Assembly: GCA_018968885.1 (NCBI GenBank)
Contig: JAGWZK010000013.1
Location: 1 to 64,000 of the forward strand
Direction: 5' to 3'
DNA from: Planctomycetota bacterium
GTDB lineage: Bacteria > Planctomycetota > Phycisphaerae > Phycisphaerales > UBA1924
DNA: 64,000 nt
Shown: positions 1-10,455 of the stretch, in pieces
Numbering within the stretch: the stretch's first letter is position 1
Layout of the letters: every line of letters starts with the position of its first letter
Made by a program: the position numbers and the translations under genes
Notes under the pieces: generated by a model
The model's database searches: none
What the model was told of the DNA's origin: nothing
Seen by the model: only the letters and a program-made list of their open reading frames with translations

Positions 1-401
1 ATGTGACCGGGCCTGACAAAGTCGGCTGCCGTCCGCGTCGGATCGATCGCCATCTGAATGCACTTGGAGCGCTCTTTGGCCGAGACTCCGGTGGTGCCAC
101 CATACTTAGGGTGCAGGTCGATCGACACCGTGAAGGCCGTGCCACGCGTCGTTGTGTTCGTGGCTGATTGCGGGTGTAACTCCAACCTGTCGCAATCCTG
201 CTCTGGCAAGGACAGGCACAGATACCCCAGCGCGTGCTGCAGCATGAAGGTGATCGCCTCTGGCGTTGCAAACTCTGCGGGGAGGACCAAGTCCCCCTCA
301 TTCTCACGATTCTCATCGTCCGTGAGGATGACCATTTTGCCCGCACGCAGATCGGCGAGGCATGACTCAATCGAGGAAAATGGGCTTTGGGCGTTGGACA
401 T
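1..401 (-). CDS. ribB: 3,4-dihydroxy-2-butanone 4-phosphate synthase, N-terminal part (runs off the left edge)
   Basis: The minus strand from the ATG at 401 reads without a stop to the window edge and gives about 133 residues. Visible RibB motifs are ILTDDENRENEGDL near residue 25, the FMLQHALGYLCLSL block, a TTRGTAFTVSID stretch and TTGVSAKERSKCI, ending in DFVRPGH just before the edge. RibB converts ribulose 5-phosphate into the four-carbon unit of riboflavin; the acidic DDENRENEGD segment binds the metal. An in-frame ATG at 410 would add three residues. It is co-directional with the FkbM gene 45 bp upstream, but functional linkage is not evident. Whether a RibA GTP cyclohydrolase domain follows (RibBA fusion) cannot be seen. 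Family call is firm; fusion status unknown. Confidence 0.9.
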   Translation of the reverse strand, partial: MSNAQSPFSSIESCLADLRAGKMVILTDDENRENEGDLVLPAEFATPEAITFMLQHALGYLCLSLPEQDCDRLELHPQSATNTTTRGTAFTVSIDLHPKYGGTTGVSAKERSKCIQMAIDPTRTAADFVRPGH

Positions 402-445
402 CACCCGCATCGTTGGCGGGCAAATCGCAGCGCGAACGTTCCGAC

Positions 446-1186
<741 letters not shown>

Positions 1187-1210
1187 GACTGGTTCCTTTC
1201 CAACAAACTC

Positions 1211-2284
1211 TCAGGCCGCCCGCCTCTGACCCTCCACTGCGCCCACGATTTCATCTACGATCCGTGGCAGGGAATACGTCAGGTTCCACCCCGGGTAGTG
1301 GGCTCGCAGCTTCGACAAATCCGAGTAATAGCAGATGTGATCGCCTACCCGGTTTTTCGGTGAATACGTCAATTGTGGGGTCTTTCCGGTGCGCTGACGA
1401 ATCAACTCCACGCACTCCAGCAGACTCGCCGAATTCACCTTGCCACCACCCAGGTTGTACACCTCGCCACAGCGCGGCTGCTGGGCAAATTGCCAGAACG
1501 CATTGACCACATCAAAGCAGTGAATCTGATCGCGTACCTGCTTGCCCTTGTATCCAAAGACGGTGTATGGCTTCTGCTCCACCGCACACTTGACCAGGTA
1601 GTTCAGAAACCCGTGCAGTTCCACCCCACTGTGCTGAGGGCCGGTCAGGCATCCGCCGCGGAAGACGCCGATGTTGAGACCAAAGTACTTTCCATATTCC
1701 TGGGCCAGCACATCACCAGCGAGTTTGCTTGCGCCGAAGAGTGAGTGCAGCGTCTGATCCACCGGAAAGCTCTCGGCAATGCCTCTTGCCAATCCTGGGT
1801 GCGCGTATTCATATCGCGTCGGCAGCTCGACCAGCGGAACATGATTCGGACCATCGCCATAGACCTTGTTCGTCGACACGTGGATGAACACACCATGCGG
1901 ACGATGGCGACGAAACGCTTCCAGCAAATTCAGCGTCCCCGTCGCGTTCACATCAAAATCATCAAATGGCCGCGACGCCGCCAGATCATGGCTCGGCTGC
2001 GCTGCGGCATGCACGATCAGGTCATAACTGCTGTTGGCAAACAAGTTCAGCACCGCCGCGCGATCGCGGATATCCAGCTCCAGATGCGTGAACCGCTTGC
2101 ACGTCTGCTCCAATCTCTGCCGATTCCACGTCGTGTCACCCTTGGGGCCAAAGAAATCCGCCCGCATGTTGTTGTCGATCCCCGTCACCTGCAAGCCCAG
2201 GCGATCAAAGAACGTCACCGCCTCCGACCCGATGAGACCACTCGAACCCGTGACAAGGACATGCTGCAGACGCTGATTGGACAT
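1211..2284 (-). CDS. NAD-dependent nucleotide-sugar epimerase/dehydratase (CDP-paratose 2-epimerase-like)
   Basis: 357 residues of the extended short-chain dehydrogenase fold. The N-terminal [11 protein letters not shown] is the NAD-binding glycine motif. The region [11 protein letters not shown] stands where most relatives have YxxxK; Phe in place of Tyr here, followed by [14 protein letters not shown] and [13 protein letters not shown], matches what I recall of a CDP-tyvelose/paratose epimerase-like subgroup. It probably inverts or modifies a nucleotide sugar for surface glycan synthesis. I chose the ATG at 2284 because the protein then begins just before the Rossmann strand; an upstream ATG at 2332 adds an unrelated Cys/Arg-rich leader. 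The FkbM methyltransferase follows after 24 bp. Exact substrate is not predictable. Confidence 0.87.
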   Translation of the reverse strand: MSNQRLQHVLVTGSSGLIGSEAVTFFDRLGLQVTGIDNNMRADFFGPKGDTTWNRQRLEQTCKRFTHLELDIRDRAAVLNLFANSSYDLIVHAAAQPSHDLAASRPFDDFDVNATGTLNLLEAFRRHRPHGVFIHVSTNKVYGDGPNHVPLVELPTRYEYAHPGLARGIAESFPVDQTLHSLFGASKLAGDVLAQEYGKYFGLNIGVFRGGCLTGPQHSGVELHGFLNYLVKCAVEQKPYTVFGYKGKQVRDQIHCFDVVNAFWQFAQQPRCGEVYNLGGGKVNSASLLECVELIRQRTGKTPQLTYSPKNRVGDHICYYSDLSKLRAHYPGWNLTYSLPRIVDEIVGAVEGQRRAA

Positions 2285-2374
2285 GGCTTTTCTTTCGGCA
2301 CAATGCCGCGATCGCGGACAGATTGACAGCACCCCCTTGAACAGGGTGCCTTCTTCACCAGATTTCCATTCAAC

Positions 2375-3121
2375 TCAAGCCGCGCGGCGGGCATGCTGGG
2401 CGATCTGCTCTCTCACCATTCGCTGCGCTTCGTTGAGCACCTGCTGATCCAGCAATCGCCGCGACCCAGTTGGCTCGCACCCGGCGAACCCCTCGCGAAC
2501 CCGCTGCTCAAAGATGATCCGATCGTTCAGGAACTCGGCCTCAGCCACATGATCGCGCCGCGTCGCCGCGCTCATCGCGCCCGGACCAGTAACGGTGTGA
2601 TGGGCCAGATCAGGACGATCCCAGTACGCGTGCAGCGCACGAGCCGCCCAGCACAATTCCGCCCCAAACCAGCGACGATACCCGCTGTGCAACGCACCAT
2701 ACCCGCCATACGCCCCATCAACCCACGCCCGGCCCACAAAAGGCGTTGGAGCTGTGAATCGATCCGAAAGCTCCGCGCTTGGCTGCATCACACCAAAGCC
2801 GTTGGGAAACCGCTCGAAAAACTGCTCTGCCAGTTCTGCTGCCGTAAATACCCCATCCGGGCCGGTGTGGTCGTTCGCGAAGACCACCAGATCCGCCGAC
2901 TTGGGAATCACCCGCTCCGCAAGGTAGTTCAGGTTCGCGACCTGCCCGCCATCGGCTGGAGTCCGCACCGTCAGATCCGCCGTCAATTCTGCCGGCGTCC
3001 CAATCTGCAGCACCGCCGTCTTGTACCCCTGCTGACGCCACAAAGGCAGCACGCGGCGGCACGCCTCCGGATCGTTCGATGCGATCAGACACCAGACACT
3101 GTGAGCAGGATGCTGAGCCAT
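2375..3121 (-). CDS. Hypothetical protein, possibly a GT-A-like glycosyltransferase
   Basis: 248 residues with no signal peptide. I do not recognise a named family. The N-terminus (VWCLIASNDPEACRRVLPLW) followed later by DLVVFANDHTGPDG around residue 80 has the layout of a nucleotide-sugar-binding strand and acidic motif of GT-A enzymes, and the middle is rich in Trp, Tyr and Gly. A GAAAGG ribosome site precedes the ATG. It is the first gene of a minus-strand set with the epimerase and FkbM methyltransferase (90 bp gap to the epimerase), which favours a role in surface carbohydrate work. Function is an inference from context only. Confidence 0.6.
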   Translation of the reverse strand: MAQHPAHSVWCLIASNDPEACRRVLPLWRQQGYKTAVLQIGTPAELTADLTVRTPADGGQVANLNYLAERVIPKSADLVVFANDHTGPDGVFTAAELAEQFFERFPNGFGVMQPSAELSDRFTAPTPFVGRAWVDGAYGGYGALHSGYRRWFGAELCWAARALHAYWDRPDLAHHTVTGPGAMSAATRRDHVAEAEFLNDRIIFEQRVREGFAGCEPTGSRRLLDQQVLNEAQRMVREQIAQHARRAA

Positions 3122-3251
3122 GTCTTCAACCTTTCCAATGCCCGCCGCGATATCCCGGCGGCAACGAACACTCTGTGGTTATCGGATAGTCACGCCCCGG
3201 GGTTGAGCCAACCCATCCCCCGCAGGCCCGGCTTGCCTCCTAGCATTTTCC

Positions 3252-4415
3252 GTGAGCAATCGGCTTTCGATTCTGCTGGGCACCCTGCTCGCCACGACTG
3301 GCTGCGTGATCACTCCACCAGCAAACGCACACCTGCTCGCCCCCACTTCGACCGATATCGCCGATCTGGTCACCAAACTGGATGACCCGGATCTCAACAC
3401 GCGTGAATCCGCGACCCGTGCCCTGCGCATGCACGCAGACAACTTCGGACCCGCGGCAGATGGTGCCCTCACGCAGGAAGAGCAACTCAAACTTCTCCTC
3501 GAACAGTTCCGCACACGCGATCTCACGCTGGAACAGGAAACCCGTCTCTCACTCATCACGCGTGACCTCTTTGCCATGACCGATCGCGCTGGCATGGGCG
3601 TGAGCTTTGCACTCGAAGATGGCTCCGGTGGTGTCGGCATCGCCGGCACCATCCGTCAACCCGGCTTCTATGCCCATGAATGCCTGAAACCCGGCGATGT
3701 CATCCGTACCGCCGATGGCCTTCCGGTGCGTACCCGTCAGGAGATGCGTGCCGCCGTCCTCAGCCACGACCCCGGCGACACCATGGCACTCACTGTGCTG
3801 CGTGGTGGCACGATTCTCAAAGTGGATCTCAAGCTCGGAAACTTTTCCAATCTGGGTAACCCCGAGATTCCTGAACATCGCACCATCGACCGCGCCTGGA
3901 AGCTCCGACTCAATCGCGAGATCGGCGCCCGCGCCAAGGCAGCAGACGACGCTCGCCCTGTCATCGCTGGGCCGCTTGATGAAGACCGTTGGGCCAATAT
4001 CGAGCGGGGCCTGAGCATCGCCCGCAGCAAAATGGTGCAGAATGCCCGTGCCAATGGGCTGGTCGTTGAACCTCGCAAAACCATGCCGTGGGAAGGCCCT
4101 CCTCAGAACATCGCCGCAGGCGGCCAACCCCGTCGCGGAAAGTCTTTCAACCTCGATGGCATTGATCGCGGCACCAATGCCGCTCGATTCATCGGCGTCG
4201 ATCGCGTGGCGATGTTGCAGCGCATCGATATGGCCAATGCCATGATCAATCAGCAGATGCAGGTCATTGAGATCATGAGCGATCAGCTCAATCAGGCCGG
4301 TGTCAACGCCGCGACCCGCATGGCCCTCGAAGCCCAGATCGCCTCCGCCAAGGCCTCTATCGCGCGCATCGAGGCGGATATCGAGTTGATGAAGCAGTTG
4401 CTCGAAAGACGCTGA
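3252..4415 (+). CDS. Exported PDZ-domain protein with C-terminal coiled coil
   Basis: 387 residues from a GTG start. A hydrophobic leader (about residues 4-17) ends in ATTGC, a weak lipobox, so it may be a lipoprotein. Residues about 30-100 are a charged helical region; 110-200 resemble a PDZ domain with LKPGDVIRTADGLPV and an alternating beta pattern (TMALTVLRGGTILKVDLKLG). The last 80 residues are Met/Gln/Ala-rich helices (AMINQQMQVIEIMSDQLNQ), likely a coiled coil. No protease domain is attached, so it is probably a periplasmic scaffold or adaptor rather than an HtrA protease. It is divergent from the unknown gene at 3121. Confidence 0.75.
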   Translation: MSNRLSILLGTLLATTGCVITPPANAHLLAPTSTDIADLVTKLDDPDLNTRESATRALRMHADNFGPAADGALTQEEQLKLLLEQFRTRDLTLEQETRLSLITRDLFAMTDRAGMGVSFALEDGSGGVGIAGTIRQPGFYAHECLKPGDVIRTADGLPVRTRQEMRAAVLSHDPGDTMALTVLRGGTILKVDLKLGNFSNLGNPEIPEHRTIDRAWKLRLNREIGARAKAADDARPVIAGPLDEDRWANIERGLSIARSKMVQNARANGLVVEPRKTMPWEGPPQNIAAGGQPRRGKSFNLDGIDRGTNAARFIGVDRVAMLQRIDMANAMINQQMQVIEIMSDQLNQAGVNAATRMALEAQIASAKASIARIEADIELMKQLLERR

Positions 4416-4465
4416 AAGGCATCAGGCATCGGGCGAACGACTCTGATTGCCCCTTTGCCGCTTCA

Positions 4466-5089
4466 TCACTTTTTGTCTTCCCATCGCGTCTTCAGATCAT
4501 GCTCAATCCCGAGCAGGTCCATCACTTTTCCCACGGTGAAATCAATGATCTCTTCAATCGTCTTGGGCAAGAGATAAAACCCCGGATTCGTCGGGCACAC
4601 GATCGCCCCTGCCAGCGACAGCATCTCGTAGTTCTTGATATCGATGTGGTTCAAAGGCATCTCGCGGTGGCACACGATCAGCCGCCGCCGCTCTTTCAGC
4701 GTCACCATCGCCGCCCGAGTGAGCAAGTTGTTTCCCGCCCCTGTCGCGATCGCCGCGAGCGAAGTCGAACTGCACGGCAGCACCACCATGCCATCATGCA
4801 AAAAGCTGCCGCTGGCGATCACCGCCCCCACATCCTTATTGGGATGGATAAAGAGGCGGCTGGCAAACTCCGCCTGTCTCCCGGCCAAACTCGGCACCAG
4901 CGACGACAGATCGATGGTGGTGATGCCGGATTCATCAAAGAGCAGCCGCTTGCCGTAATCCGTCACCACCAGGTGCACTTCGACCCCGGCCAGCAGCAGC
5001 TGTTCCAGCAGCCGCTGGGCGTACCAAGCCCCCGAGGCACCGGAAATGCCTAGGACGATCCGCCGCGGTCTGGAAATCTGGGTGTTCAT
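4466..5089 (-). CDS. ubiX: UbiX-family flavin prenyltransferase
   Basis: 207 residues with the family signatures: IVLGISGASGAWYAQRLLE at the N-terminus, DVGAVIASGSF, LPCSSTSLAAIATG (FMN phosphate region), VCHREMPLNHIDIKNYEML and an IVCPTNPGFY segment. UbiX joins dimethylallyl phosphate to FMN to make prenylated FMN, the cofactor of UbiD decarboxylases; no ubiD is visible in this window. The ATG at 5089 follows an AGGAG ribosome site seven bases upstream; the longer open frame up to 5155 has no signal and no homology. Key residues are present and the length is normal for the family. Confidence 0.92.
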   Translation of the reverse strand: MNTQISRPRRIVLGISGASGAWYAQRLLEQLLLAGVEVHLVVTDYGKRLLFDESGITTIDLSSLVPSLAGRQAEFASRLFIHPNKDVGAVIASGSFLHDGMVVLPCSSTSLAAIATGAGNNLLTRAAMVTLKERRRLIVCHREMPLNHIDIKNYEMLSLAGAIVCPTNPGFYLLPKTIEEIIDFTVGKVMDLLGIEHDLKTRWEDKK

Positions 5090-5291
5090 GCAGCTCCTGT
5101 CGTTTCGATCCCCCCAATGGTAGAGATTCACCGACACCCACCTCTCCCGCGGCATCCACCCCGATTTCCAAGTCCCAAAATCGCTCCCGGTTCCCCTGCA
5201 CCCCGCCCCCGATCGCGATACCCTTCACCGCAACGCGCAAGGGATGCGCGACAGGACTCGGGTTGCCCGGCCTTGCACCACGGAGGGATCT

Positions 5292-5942
5292 ATGAAGCTC
5301 ACTCGCTCGATCACCACGGCTCTCGTCCTCAGCACTGCCACGCTGCTCTCACTCAGCGGCTGCACCACCGGCTACCACACCTACCCCGTGATCGAAAGCG
5401 CTGAGAGCGCGTCGATCAATCCGAATCTTCCCACCAATATCGAGGCCCAGGTCCGCGCCCTGCAATGGGTGATCAACAAGTACCCGATCGAAGTCCCCCG
5501 CGCCATCACCCGCAACGACATCGATGGTGGTGGCAAGCCCTTCTCCAGCGGCACCATCGCCGTCAACCTCGTCCCCGGCAGCGATCAGGACACCTACCGC
5601 CGCGCGTGCAAGAAGCTCAGCGACTCACTCGGCGTCGAGGCGATCCCGCTCACCAGCGCGGTGCTTGAGCATCCGACCGTGCCCGTGTATGTGGTGGGCC
5701 GCGTCTGGGTGCGCACACAGACCGCCAAGGTCGACATCTTCCGTCCCATGTATGACCTGCCGCGCAAGCCCGATGGCACGCCCGTTTATCAGTGCATCAC
5801 CGTCAATCTCCGCGGCTGGCTGGAGCCCTGGGCCGTCGACAACATCCAGGTCCGCGAACCCGGCACCATCGAAGTGCCCGATTACACGCCGCTGGATACC
5901 TATGTGCGCCCGACTCGCACGGCGATTTTCAGCGAGTATTGA
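5292..5942 (+). CDS. Hypothetical lipoprotein
   Basis: 216 residues starting at the ATG at 5292 behind a GGAGG ribosome site. A typical lipoprotein signal peptide ends in LLSLSGC (Cys at about residue 23), so the mature protein is probably membrane-anchored by a lipid. The remainder is a mixed alpha/beta domain without motifs I recognise; the sequence VPVYVVGRVWVRTQTAKVD suggests a beta-sheet core. It ends six bases before the convergent protease gene stop. I assign no function. Confidence 0.75.
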   Translation: MKLTRSITTALVLSTATLLSLSGCTTGYHTYPVIESAESASINPNLPTNIEAQVRALQWVINKYPIEVPRAITRNDIDGGGKPFSSGTIAVNLVPGSDQDTYRRACKKLSDSLGVEAIPLTSAVLEHPTVPVYVVGRVWVRTQTAKVDIFRPMYDLPRKPDGTPVYQCITVNLRGWLEPWAVDNIQVREPGTIEVPDYTPLDTYVRPTRTAIFSEY

Positions 5943-5948
5943 TTCTGC

Positions 5949-7391
5949 TCACTTTTCTCCGGCGACGATAAACCCGCCCTGGATCACATCAACCAGCTGA
6001 CCGTCGGCAAGCCGAAATTTACCCGAGAGCATTCCTCCGGCAATCACGCGATCATTTTCTGCTGCATTGACAAGATCTGCATCCAGACAAAGTACTTGCC
6101 GATTTGATACCGGTAACCGCAAAACAAAAGCCCGACCATCTGAACCCAATCCCAGTTCGCTTGAAACCGTAGCGACAAATACAACGTTGGTCGGAATCTT
6201 TACCACAGCGTCACTTGACGACTCAATCATTCCACTGTTGATAACTGAGCCGAGCAAATCAAGCTCACGTACAGATAAGCGACCAAGTAGTTCTTTGACA
6301 AACTCTCTCGCTTTTTCTGATGCCTTGTGATTCGGATCCAGAGTGGCTACTTCCTCCGCCAGCTGACAACCGAAGCGAATCGACGCACCCTTTGCAAACT
6401 GCTTGCCTTCACACACTTTGCAGGTAGTTGTTTGGTTGACGTAATTCGGAACTTCAAAGGCACCTTGCGAACGGGTCCCGCGTTGAACTCTCTGACTGAC
6501 AGTGCCGGTACCCTTGCAAGTTCCACAAGGTGATTGATCTCTGAATTGCCTCGCTGCGCGAAGCACTTCATCAGGTTTGCTGGTCTTTGCAATTTCAAGC
6601 CACGGAACTCGCGAGTGAGAGATCTTCGCCTTTCTCAACATAGATGACAGAGATGAGAACCCAATTGACTTCCCTTGATAAGAGATGAATGAGCCAAGGT
6701 GCTCCGCGCTGAGCGAGAAATAAGTGCTATCCGCTTTCAGATAAACCCAAGTGTTTACGCCAACAACTTGTCCGGCAGAGTCCATCAGAGGGCCGCCACT
6801 GTTGCCTGAGTTGATCGTGCAATCAGACTGAATCCAAAAGGACTTTGGGCTGTAACCCAAGTCCAGCTTTAGGTCTTTGCTCAAAGTCTCCGCCAATCTC
6901 ACGCCACCTACAACGCCGCGGTTTACTGTATATCCGAGGGACTTGGGAAAGCCCACAGACCAGACGCTTTCGCCAACGCGTGGTCGCGTTGACCTTATGG
7001 GAATAGGTTGGAATGGTTGCTTGTGAGCCTTGGAAACAAGCTGTACCAATGCCAAGTCATATTCGGGCGCAAGCGTAAGCGGTTCGACTTCGTACTCTCG
7101 CTCGGATTCTCCCAGATACGCCTTGGCAGAAACAGCACCCAAAAGCACATGCAAATTTGTGACTGCCTTTCCAGTTCCGTCAACGATGAATGCAGTACCA
7201 ACTGATCGGACGCCTCCTGAAAGAGATGCTTCGATTCGCATCACCGACTCTCGTCGGACAGCAAGCACATCTACTGTTTGAGTCTCATCAGACGGCGTTG
7301 GCAACGGCGATGAACTTGACGGCTGACCAAAACATGCGAAAGCGCAGGCGAGCGCCGACACAATTACCGAGATAAAGACCGACTTCACCAT
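5949..7391 (-). CDS. HtrA/trypsin-like serine protease with a C-terminal CxxCxG zinc-ribbon-like segment
   Basis: 480 residues. A signal peptide (MVKSVFISVIVSALACAFA) is followed by a trypsin-fold domain with an intact triad: His81 in VTNLHVL, Asp112 in EYDLALVQ and Ser198 in INSGNSGGPL. Instead of a PDZ domain, residues 289-330 carry two DnaJ-like motifs, CGTCKGTG and CKVCEGKQ, that could bind a zinc ion. The C-terminal 130 residues are unassigned. The start at 7391 was chosen because it gives a clean signal peptide. The gene and its upstream spacer are visibly richer in A/T than the neighbours, which hints at acquisition from elsewhere. Likely a periplasmic quality-control protease; the role of the Cys motifs is unknown. 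Confidence 0.85.
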   Translation of the reverse strand: MVKSVFISVIVSALACAFACFGQPSSSSPLPTPSDETQTVDVLAVRRESVMRIEASLSGGVRSVGTAFIVDGTGKAVTNLHVLLGAVSAKAYLGESEREYEVEPLTLAPEYDLALVQLVSKAHKQPFQPIPIRSTRPRVGESVWSVGFPKSLGYTVNRGVVGGVRLAETLSKDLKLDLGYSPKSFWIQSDCTINSGNSGGPLMDSAGQVVGVNTWVYLKADSTYFSLSAEHLGSFISYQGKSIGFSSLSSMLRKAKISHSRVPWLEIAKTSKPDEVLRAARQFRDQSPCGTCKGTGTVSQRVQRGTRSQGAFEVPNYVNQTTTCKVCEGKQFAKGASIRFGCQLAEEVATLDPNHKASEKAREFVKELLGRLSVRELDLLGSVINSGMIESSSDAVVKIPTNVVFVATVSSELGLGSDGRAFVLRLPVSNRQVLCLDADLVNAAENDRVIAGGMLSGKFRLADGQLVDVIQGGFIVAGEK

Positions 7392-7523
7392 GTTAGCCCC
7401 AGAGTACTCGACCTGCGACAATTGTCAATAGAGACATGTGGTTGAAACACCGCGATTGAAGTAGAAACGCATGTGAAGTTGGCTGACGCCAAATCAAGAT
7501 GCGGTCTTCCTCAAATGCGACAT

Positions 7524-9038
7524 CTACCCAGCCACCCCATCGCGCTTGGCGATCTGTTTGGCCACGCGAATGCCGCTCTGCAGCGCGCCTTCCATGTACC
7601 CTACGAACTTATAACAGGTGTGTTCACCCGCAAGATGCAGTCGCCCATCCATGTGCGGCCGTGCCATCATCGGGCCCACCGTCGTCACCTGTCCCGGCGC
7701 GGGGAATGAATAGCTCGCCCCCGCCCATTGCTCCTTGGGCCAATCCATATAGAAAGTCTTATCCAGGTTCTTGGCATAGCCGGGGAAGAATTTCTCCATC
7801 AGTGCACCAAACTCTCGATCGCGGGTCTCTCGATCCATGTTCAATCCCCGCTCGCACGCCGGGCCGCCCGCAAAGCCGACCAGCACCGCCGGCCCCGGCT
7901 GACCCGGATTCTGGTTATCCGTTCCATCCCACGTCATATTCAGAATGCCGTCCGACAGGGCATACTGGCTCAGCTTCGGATCATGCTTCTCCCAGAACCG
8001 CTCCTTCATCGCGGCAAAGTACTTGGCATTCAACCCCGTCTGCGGCATCATCGCCTCCGGCAACGCCGGCGACATCTGCACCTTGCCCCAGGTCTTGGGT
8101 GGCGCGGTAAACACCACATCATCACACTCGAGCGTGCGCCCATCCGCACACTCCACAATCACGACGCTTCCCTTCCGCGTGATCGAGCGCACCGACAGCT
8201 TGGTCACGATGCGATCCACACCCACCTGCTCGGCGAGTTTGGTAGCAAGCTGGTCATTGCCCCCCTTGCAGCGATACACCTCTGAATCCGTCCAGTATTT
8301 CTCCAGCCCGCCACCCTTCACAGAGGTGAGCTGGCCGAGCAAAGACTGCCGCGATGCGTCCTGGCCGTTATCCGACACCTGATTGATCCACATGGCCCGC
8401 TTCACCAGCGGCGACACATCCAGCGAATCAATCCACTTCTGAATCGATGTGTTGTCCAATTTCGCCGCATCGGGCGTCTTCCACGGTTCATCTTCCAACA
8501 CCGGCTCGGCCAGCGCGTTCATGCCGGCCAATCCCGCCTCTAACTCCTCCCACAGTTTCGCGCTCTCTTCGCCAGTCAGCAGCTTGTCACCGATCACCAC
8601 CGGGGCATCGGCGTCCTCATCTTCTGTTACATCCAGCATCTCAAGGCCAAATCGCTGCGCATACCCCACCCATGCCAGGTGGTTGCTGCCGATCAGTTCC
8701 GCCCCGAACTCCACATTCCGCCCTGCGACAAACTCGCGGCCGTTCTTGGCATTGGCCGAGAGGACACGCCCGCCCACGCGGTTGCGGGCCTCGATCACCG
8801 TCACGTCATACCCCGCGCTCTTAAGTTCATACGCCGCCGCGAGGCCGGCAAATCCCGCCCCCACCACGACGACGCGCTTCGCGCTTTCGCGACCAAAGAG
8901 AGTGCGCGCAGAGGCATTGCTCGACAGCAGCAACCCAGCCGCAGCAAGCGCCGAGGCCTTCAGCACTTCGCGGCGGTGCAGCGCAAGTTCGCGATCTTCG
9001 TGACGTTGAGCAAGCAGGGAAATCAATGAGCGTGACAT
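7524..9038 (-). CDS. Flavin-containing amine oxidase, Tat-exported
   Basis: 504 residues from the ATG at 9038, preceded by GGAGAG. The N-terminus has a twin-arginine motif (HRREVLKASALAAAGLLL), pointing to folded export with FAD bound. The FAD-binding dinucleotide fold is VVVVGAGFAGLAAAYEL with the downstream VIEARNRVGGR; the C-terminal LHLAGEHTCYKFVGYMEGALQSG closes the FAD site, as in monoamine oxidases and tryptophan monooxygenases. It probably deaminates an amine or amino acid oxidatively in the periplasm, releasing hydrogen peroxide. The substrate cannot be read from the sequence. The gene upstream (9182-10306) shares direction and a nearly identical ribosome-site context. Confidence 0.88.
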   Translation of the reverse strand: MSRSLISLLAQRHEDRELALHRREVLKASALAAAGLLLSSNASARTLFGRESAKRVVVVGAGFAGLAAAYELKSAGYDVTVIEARNRVGGRVLSANAKNGREFVAGRNVEFGAELIGSNHLAWVGYAQRFGLEMLDVTEDEDADAPVVIGDKLLTGEESAKLWEELEAGLAGMNALAEPVLEDEPWKTPDAAKLDNTSIQKWIDSLDVSPLVKRAMWINQVSDNGQDASRQSLLGQLTSVKGGGLEKYWTDSEVYRCKGGNDQLATKLAEQVGVDRIVTKLSVRSITRKGSVVIVECADGRTLECDDVVFTAPPKTWGKVQMSPALPEAMMPQTGLNAKYFAAMKERFWEKHDPKLSQYALSDGILNMTWDGTDNQNPGQPGPAVLVGFAGGPACERGLNMDRETRDREFGALMEKFFPGYAKNLDKTFYMDWPKEQWAGASYSFPAPGQVTTVGPMMARPHMDGRLHLAGEHTCYKFVGYMEGALQSGIRVAKQIAKRDGVAG

Positions 9039-9124
9039 GGCCACTCTCCAGGATTGATGTGCGAATGAAACTCTTCTCGGGCAAACTGTCGGACACACTT
9101 TTGAGGCAGACGTCTGAGGCAAAT

Positions 9125-9152
9125 CGCACCGACCCATGTCTGAGTCGGTGCG
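9125..9152. terminator. Hairpin between exported-protein gene and amine oxidase gene
   Basis: Perfect 9-bp stem (CGCACCGAC with GTCGGTGCG) around a 10-base loop, 30 bases downstream of the stop of the minus-strand gene at 9182. On the minus strand it is followed by only a few T residues, so it may be an attenuating or partial terminator rather than a strong one. Confidence 0.5.
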
Positions 9153-9181
9153 TGATGGTGTAAGGCAATCAGCCGATCGGA

Positions 9182-10306
9182 TTACTCGTCGTTGGTCGGA
9201 CCAACAGCCAGCATCCACGCCTTGAAGAAGTTCATGATCTGCTGGCGGCTCAACTTATTGGCATTGAGCTTGTAGGTCACCTGGCTGGCGCTCACGGTGT
9301 CGCCGGCCATGGTGTCGACGTAGTGAATGCGGCCGGTGAGGCACGACAGCGAATCATCCACGGCAAAGAAGGCGTCTTCATCGCTCATCTTTTCAAATGC
9401 CGCGGATTCACTGCCGCCCTTCTTGGTCTCGTTGAAACGGATGTTGAAGTCGTAGTACCCCTTGCCGTTGCTCTTGCGATCGGGATCTTCGACCCACTTG
9501 ATCGAGCCGGTCACGATGTCTTCCATCTCGCGACCATCCAAGGTGTACTTGAAGCGCAGGCCATCGGTGTACCAGTTGCCGGTCTCGTAGTCGTAGTCCA
9601 GGCGACCGTTCACGCTGGTGCGTGGGTAATTCTCGTTGGGCCCCTTGGCCAGTGAGACATTCTCAAAGCGGATGGGGTCGGTCTTCTGCACCTTGATCTC
9701 GACGGTCTTGTTGCCGACGACGCGCTTGAAGGTGTACGCCGCGAGGGTTTCCTTCTTCTCGGCCTTGCCGATCAGGCGGCCACCGAAATTCTCTGTGAAT
9801 GCCGGAGCGCGGCCCACGGCATCAATGGCGATGCGCAGGGCGCTTTCCTTGGCGCTGCCGCCGGCCAGATCAAACGCGCCGCTGGCAGTATCGATCGGAA
9901 CCGTGCCCACCCACGAGCCGACGTTCTTCTTCTGCTTGAGGTCCTTGGGGTTCATCACCGCCAGGTTGATCTTGAAGAAGAGGGAGGCCTCTTGCTTCTT
10001 CTTACCGATCACCTTGGAATAGAGGTTGGGCGAACGCTGCACCTCGCCGGTGAACTCGGTGGTGTCGGCGACGCGCAGGTTGAAGGTGTACTTGTCTTTG
10101 GCACCCAGCGCGGTGGACCCTTCACGCAGGTCACCACTGGTGTCCTTGCGGGTGCGGGTGTCAAACTCGATGTTCATCGTGCCGGTGATGACATCGTCCT
10201 TGGTGATGAGCTCGGGCTGGGCCAGAGCAGAGCCGGTGAAGGCGGACAACGCCAGAGCGGCACCTGCCGTCATAGTCGGAAGCCATCGTTTTTTGAGAAG
10301 TTGCAT
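9182..10306 (-). CDS. Exported protein of unknown function
   Basis: 374 residues from the ATG at 10306 with an AGGAG ribosome site. Residues 1-29 form a signal peptide (LPTMTAGAALALSAFTGSALAQ, cleavage after ALA). The mature part is rich in Lys, Asp, Thr and alternating beta-strand patterns (YTFNLRVADTTEFTGEVQRS, GRLDYDYETGNWYTDGLRFKYTLDG), suggesting a beta-rich periplasmic or surface protein. No catalytic motif is visible and no lipobox or tail motif is present. It lies upstream of the amine oxidase on the same strand and could be co-expressed. I do not recognise the family. Confidence 0.75.
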   Translation of the reverse strand: MQLLKKRWLPTMTAGAALALSAFTGSALAQPELITKDDVITGTMNIEFDTRTRKDTSGDLREGSTALGAKDKYTFNLRVADTTEFTGEVQRSPNLYSKVIGKKKQEASLFFKINLAVMNPKDLKQKKNVGSWVGTVPIDTASGAFDLAGGSAKESALRIAIDAVGRAPAFTENFGGRLIGKAEKKETLAAYTFKRVVGNKTVEIKVQKTDPIRFENVSLAKGPNENYPRTSVNGRLDYDYETGNWYTDGLRFKYTLDGREMEDIVTGSIKWVEDPDRKSNGKGYYDFNIRFNETKKGGSESAAFEKMSDEDAFFAVDDSLSCLTGRIHYVDTMAGDTVSASQVTYKLNANKLSRQQIMNFFKAWMLAVGPTNDE

Positions 10307-10455
10307 AACCACTCTCCTGTGAGAAGCTGCCGCCCCGCACCCCATGAAAGGCCGACGCCACGCGCGCGGCCCCATTCACCCGGGCAGGACAGACCCCATG
10401 ATAACGACAATTGATCGGGAGACTCCCGTCTCAGTTTCATGTTGTTGGGAGCACC

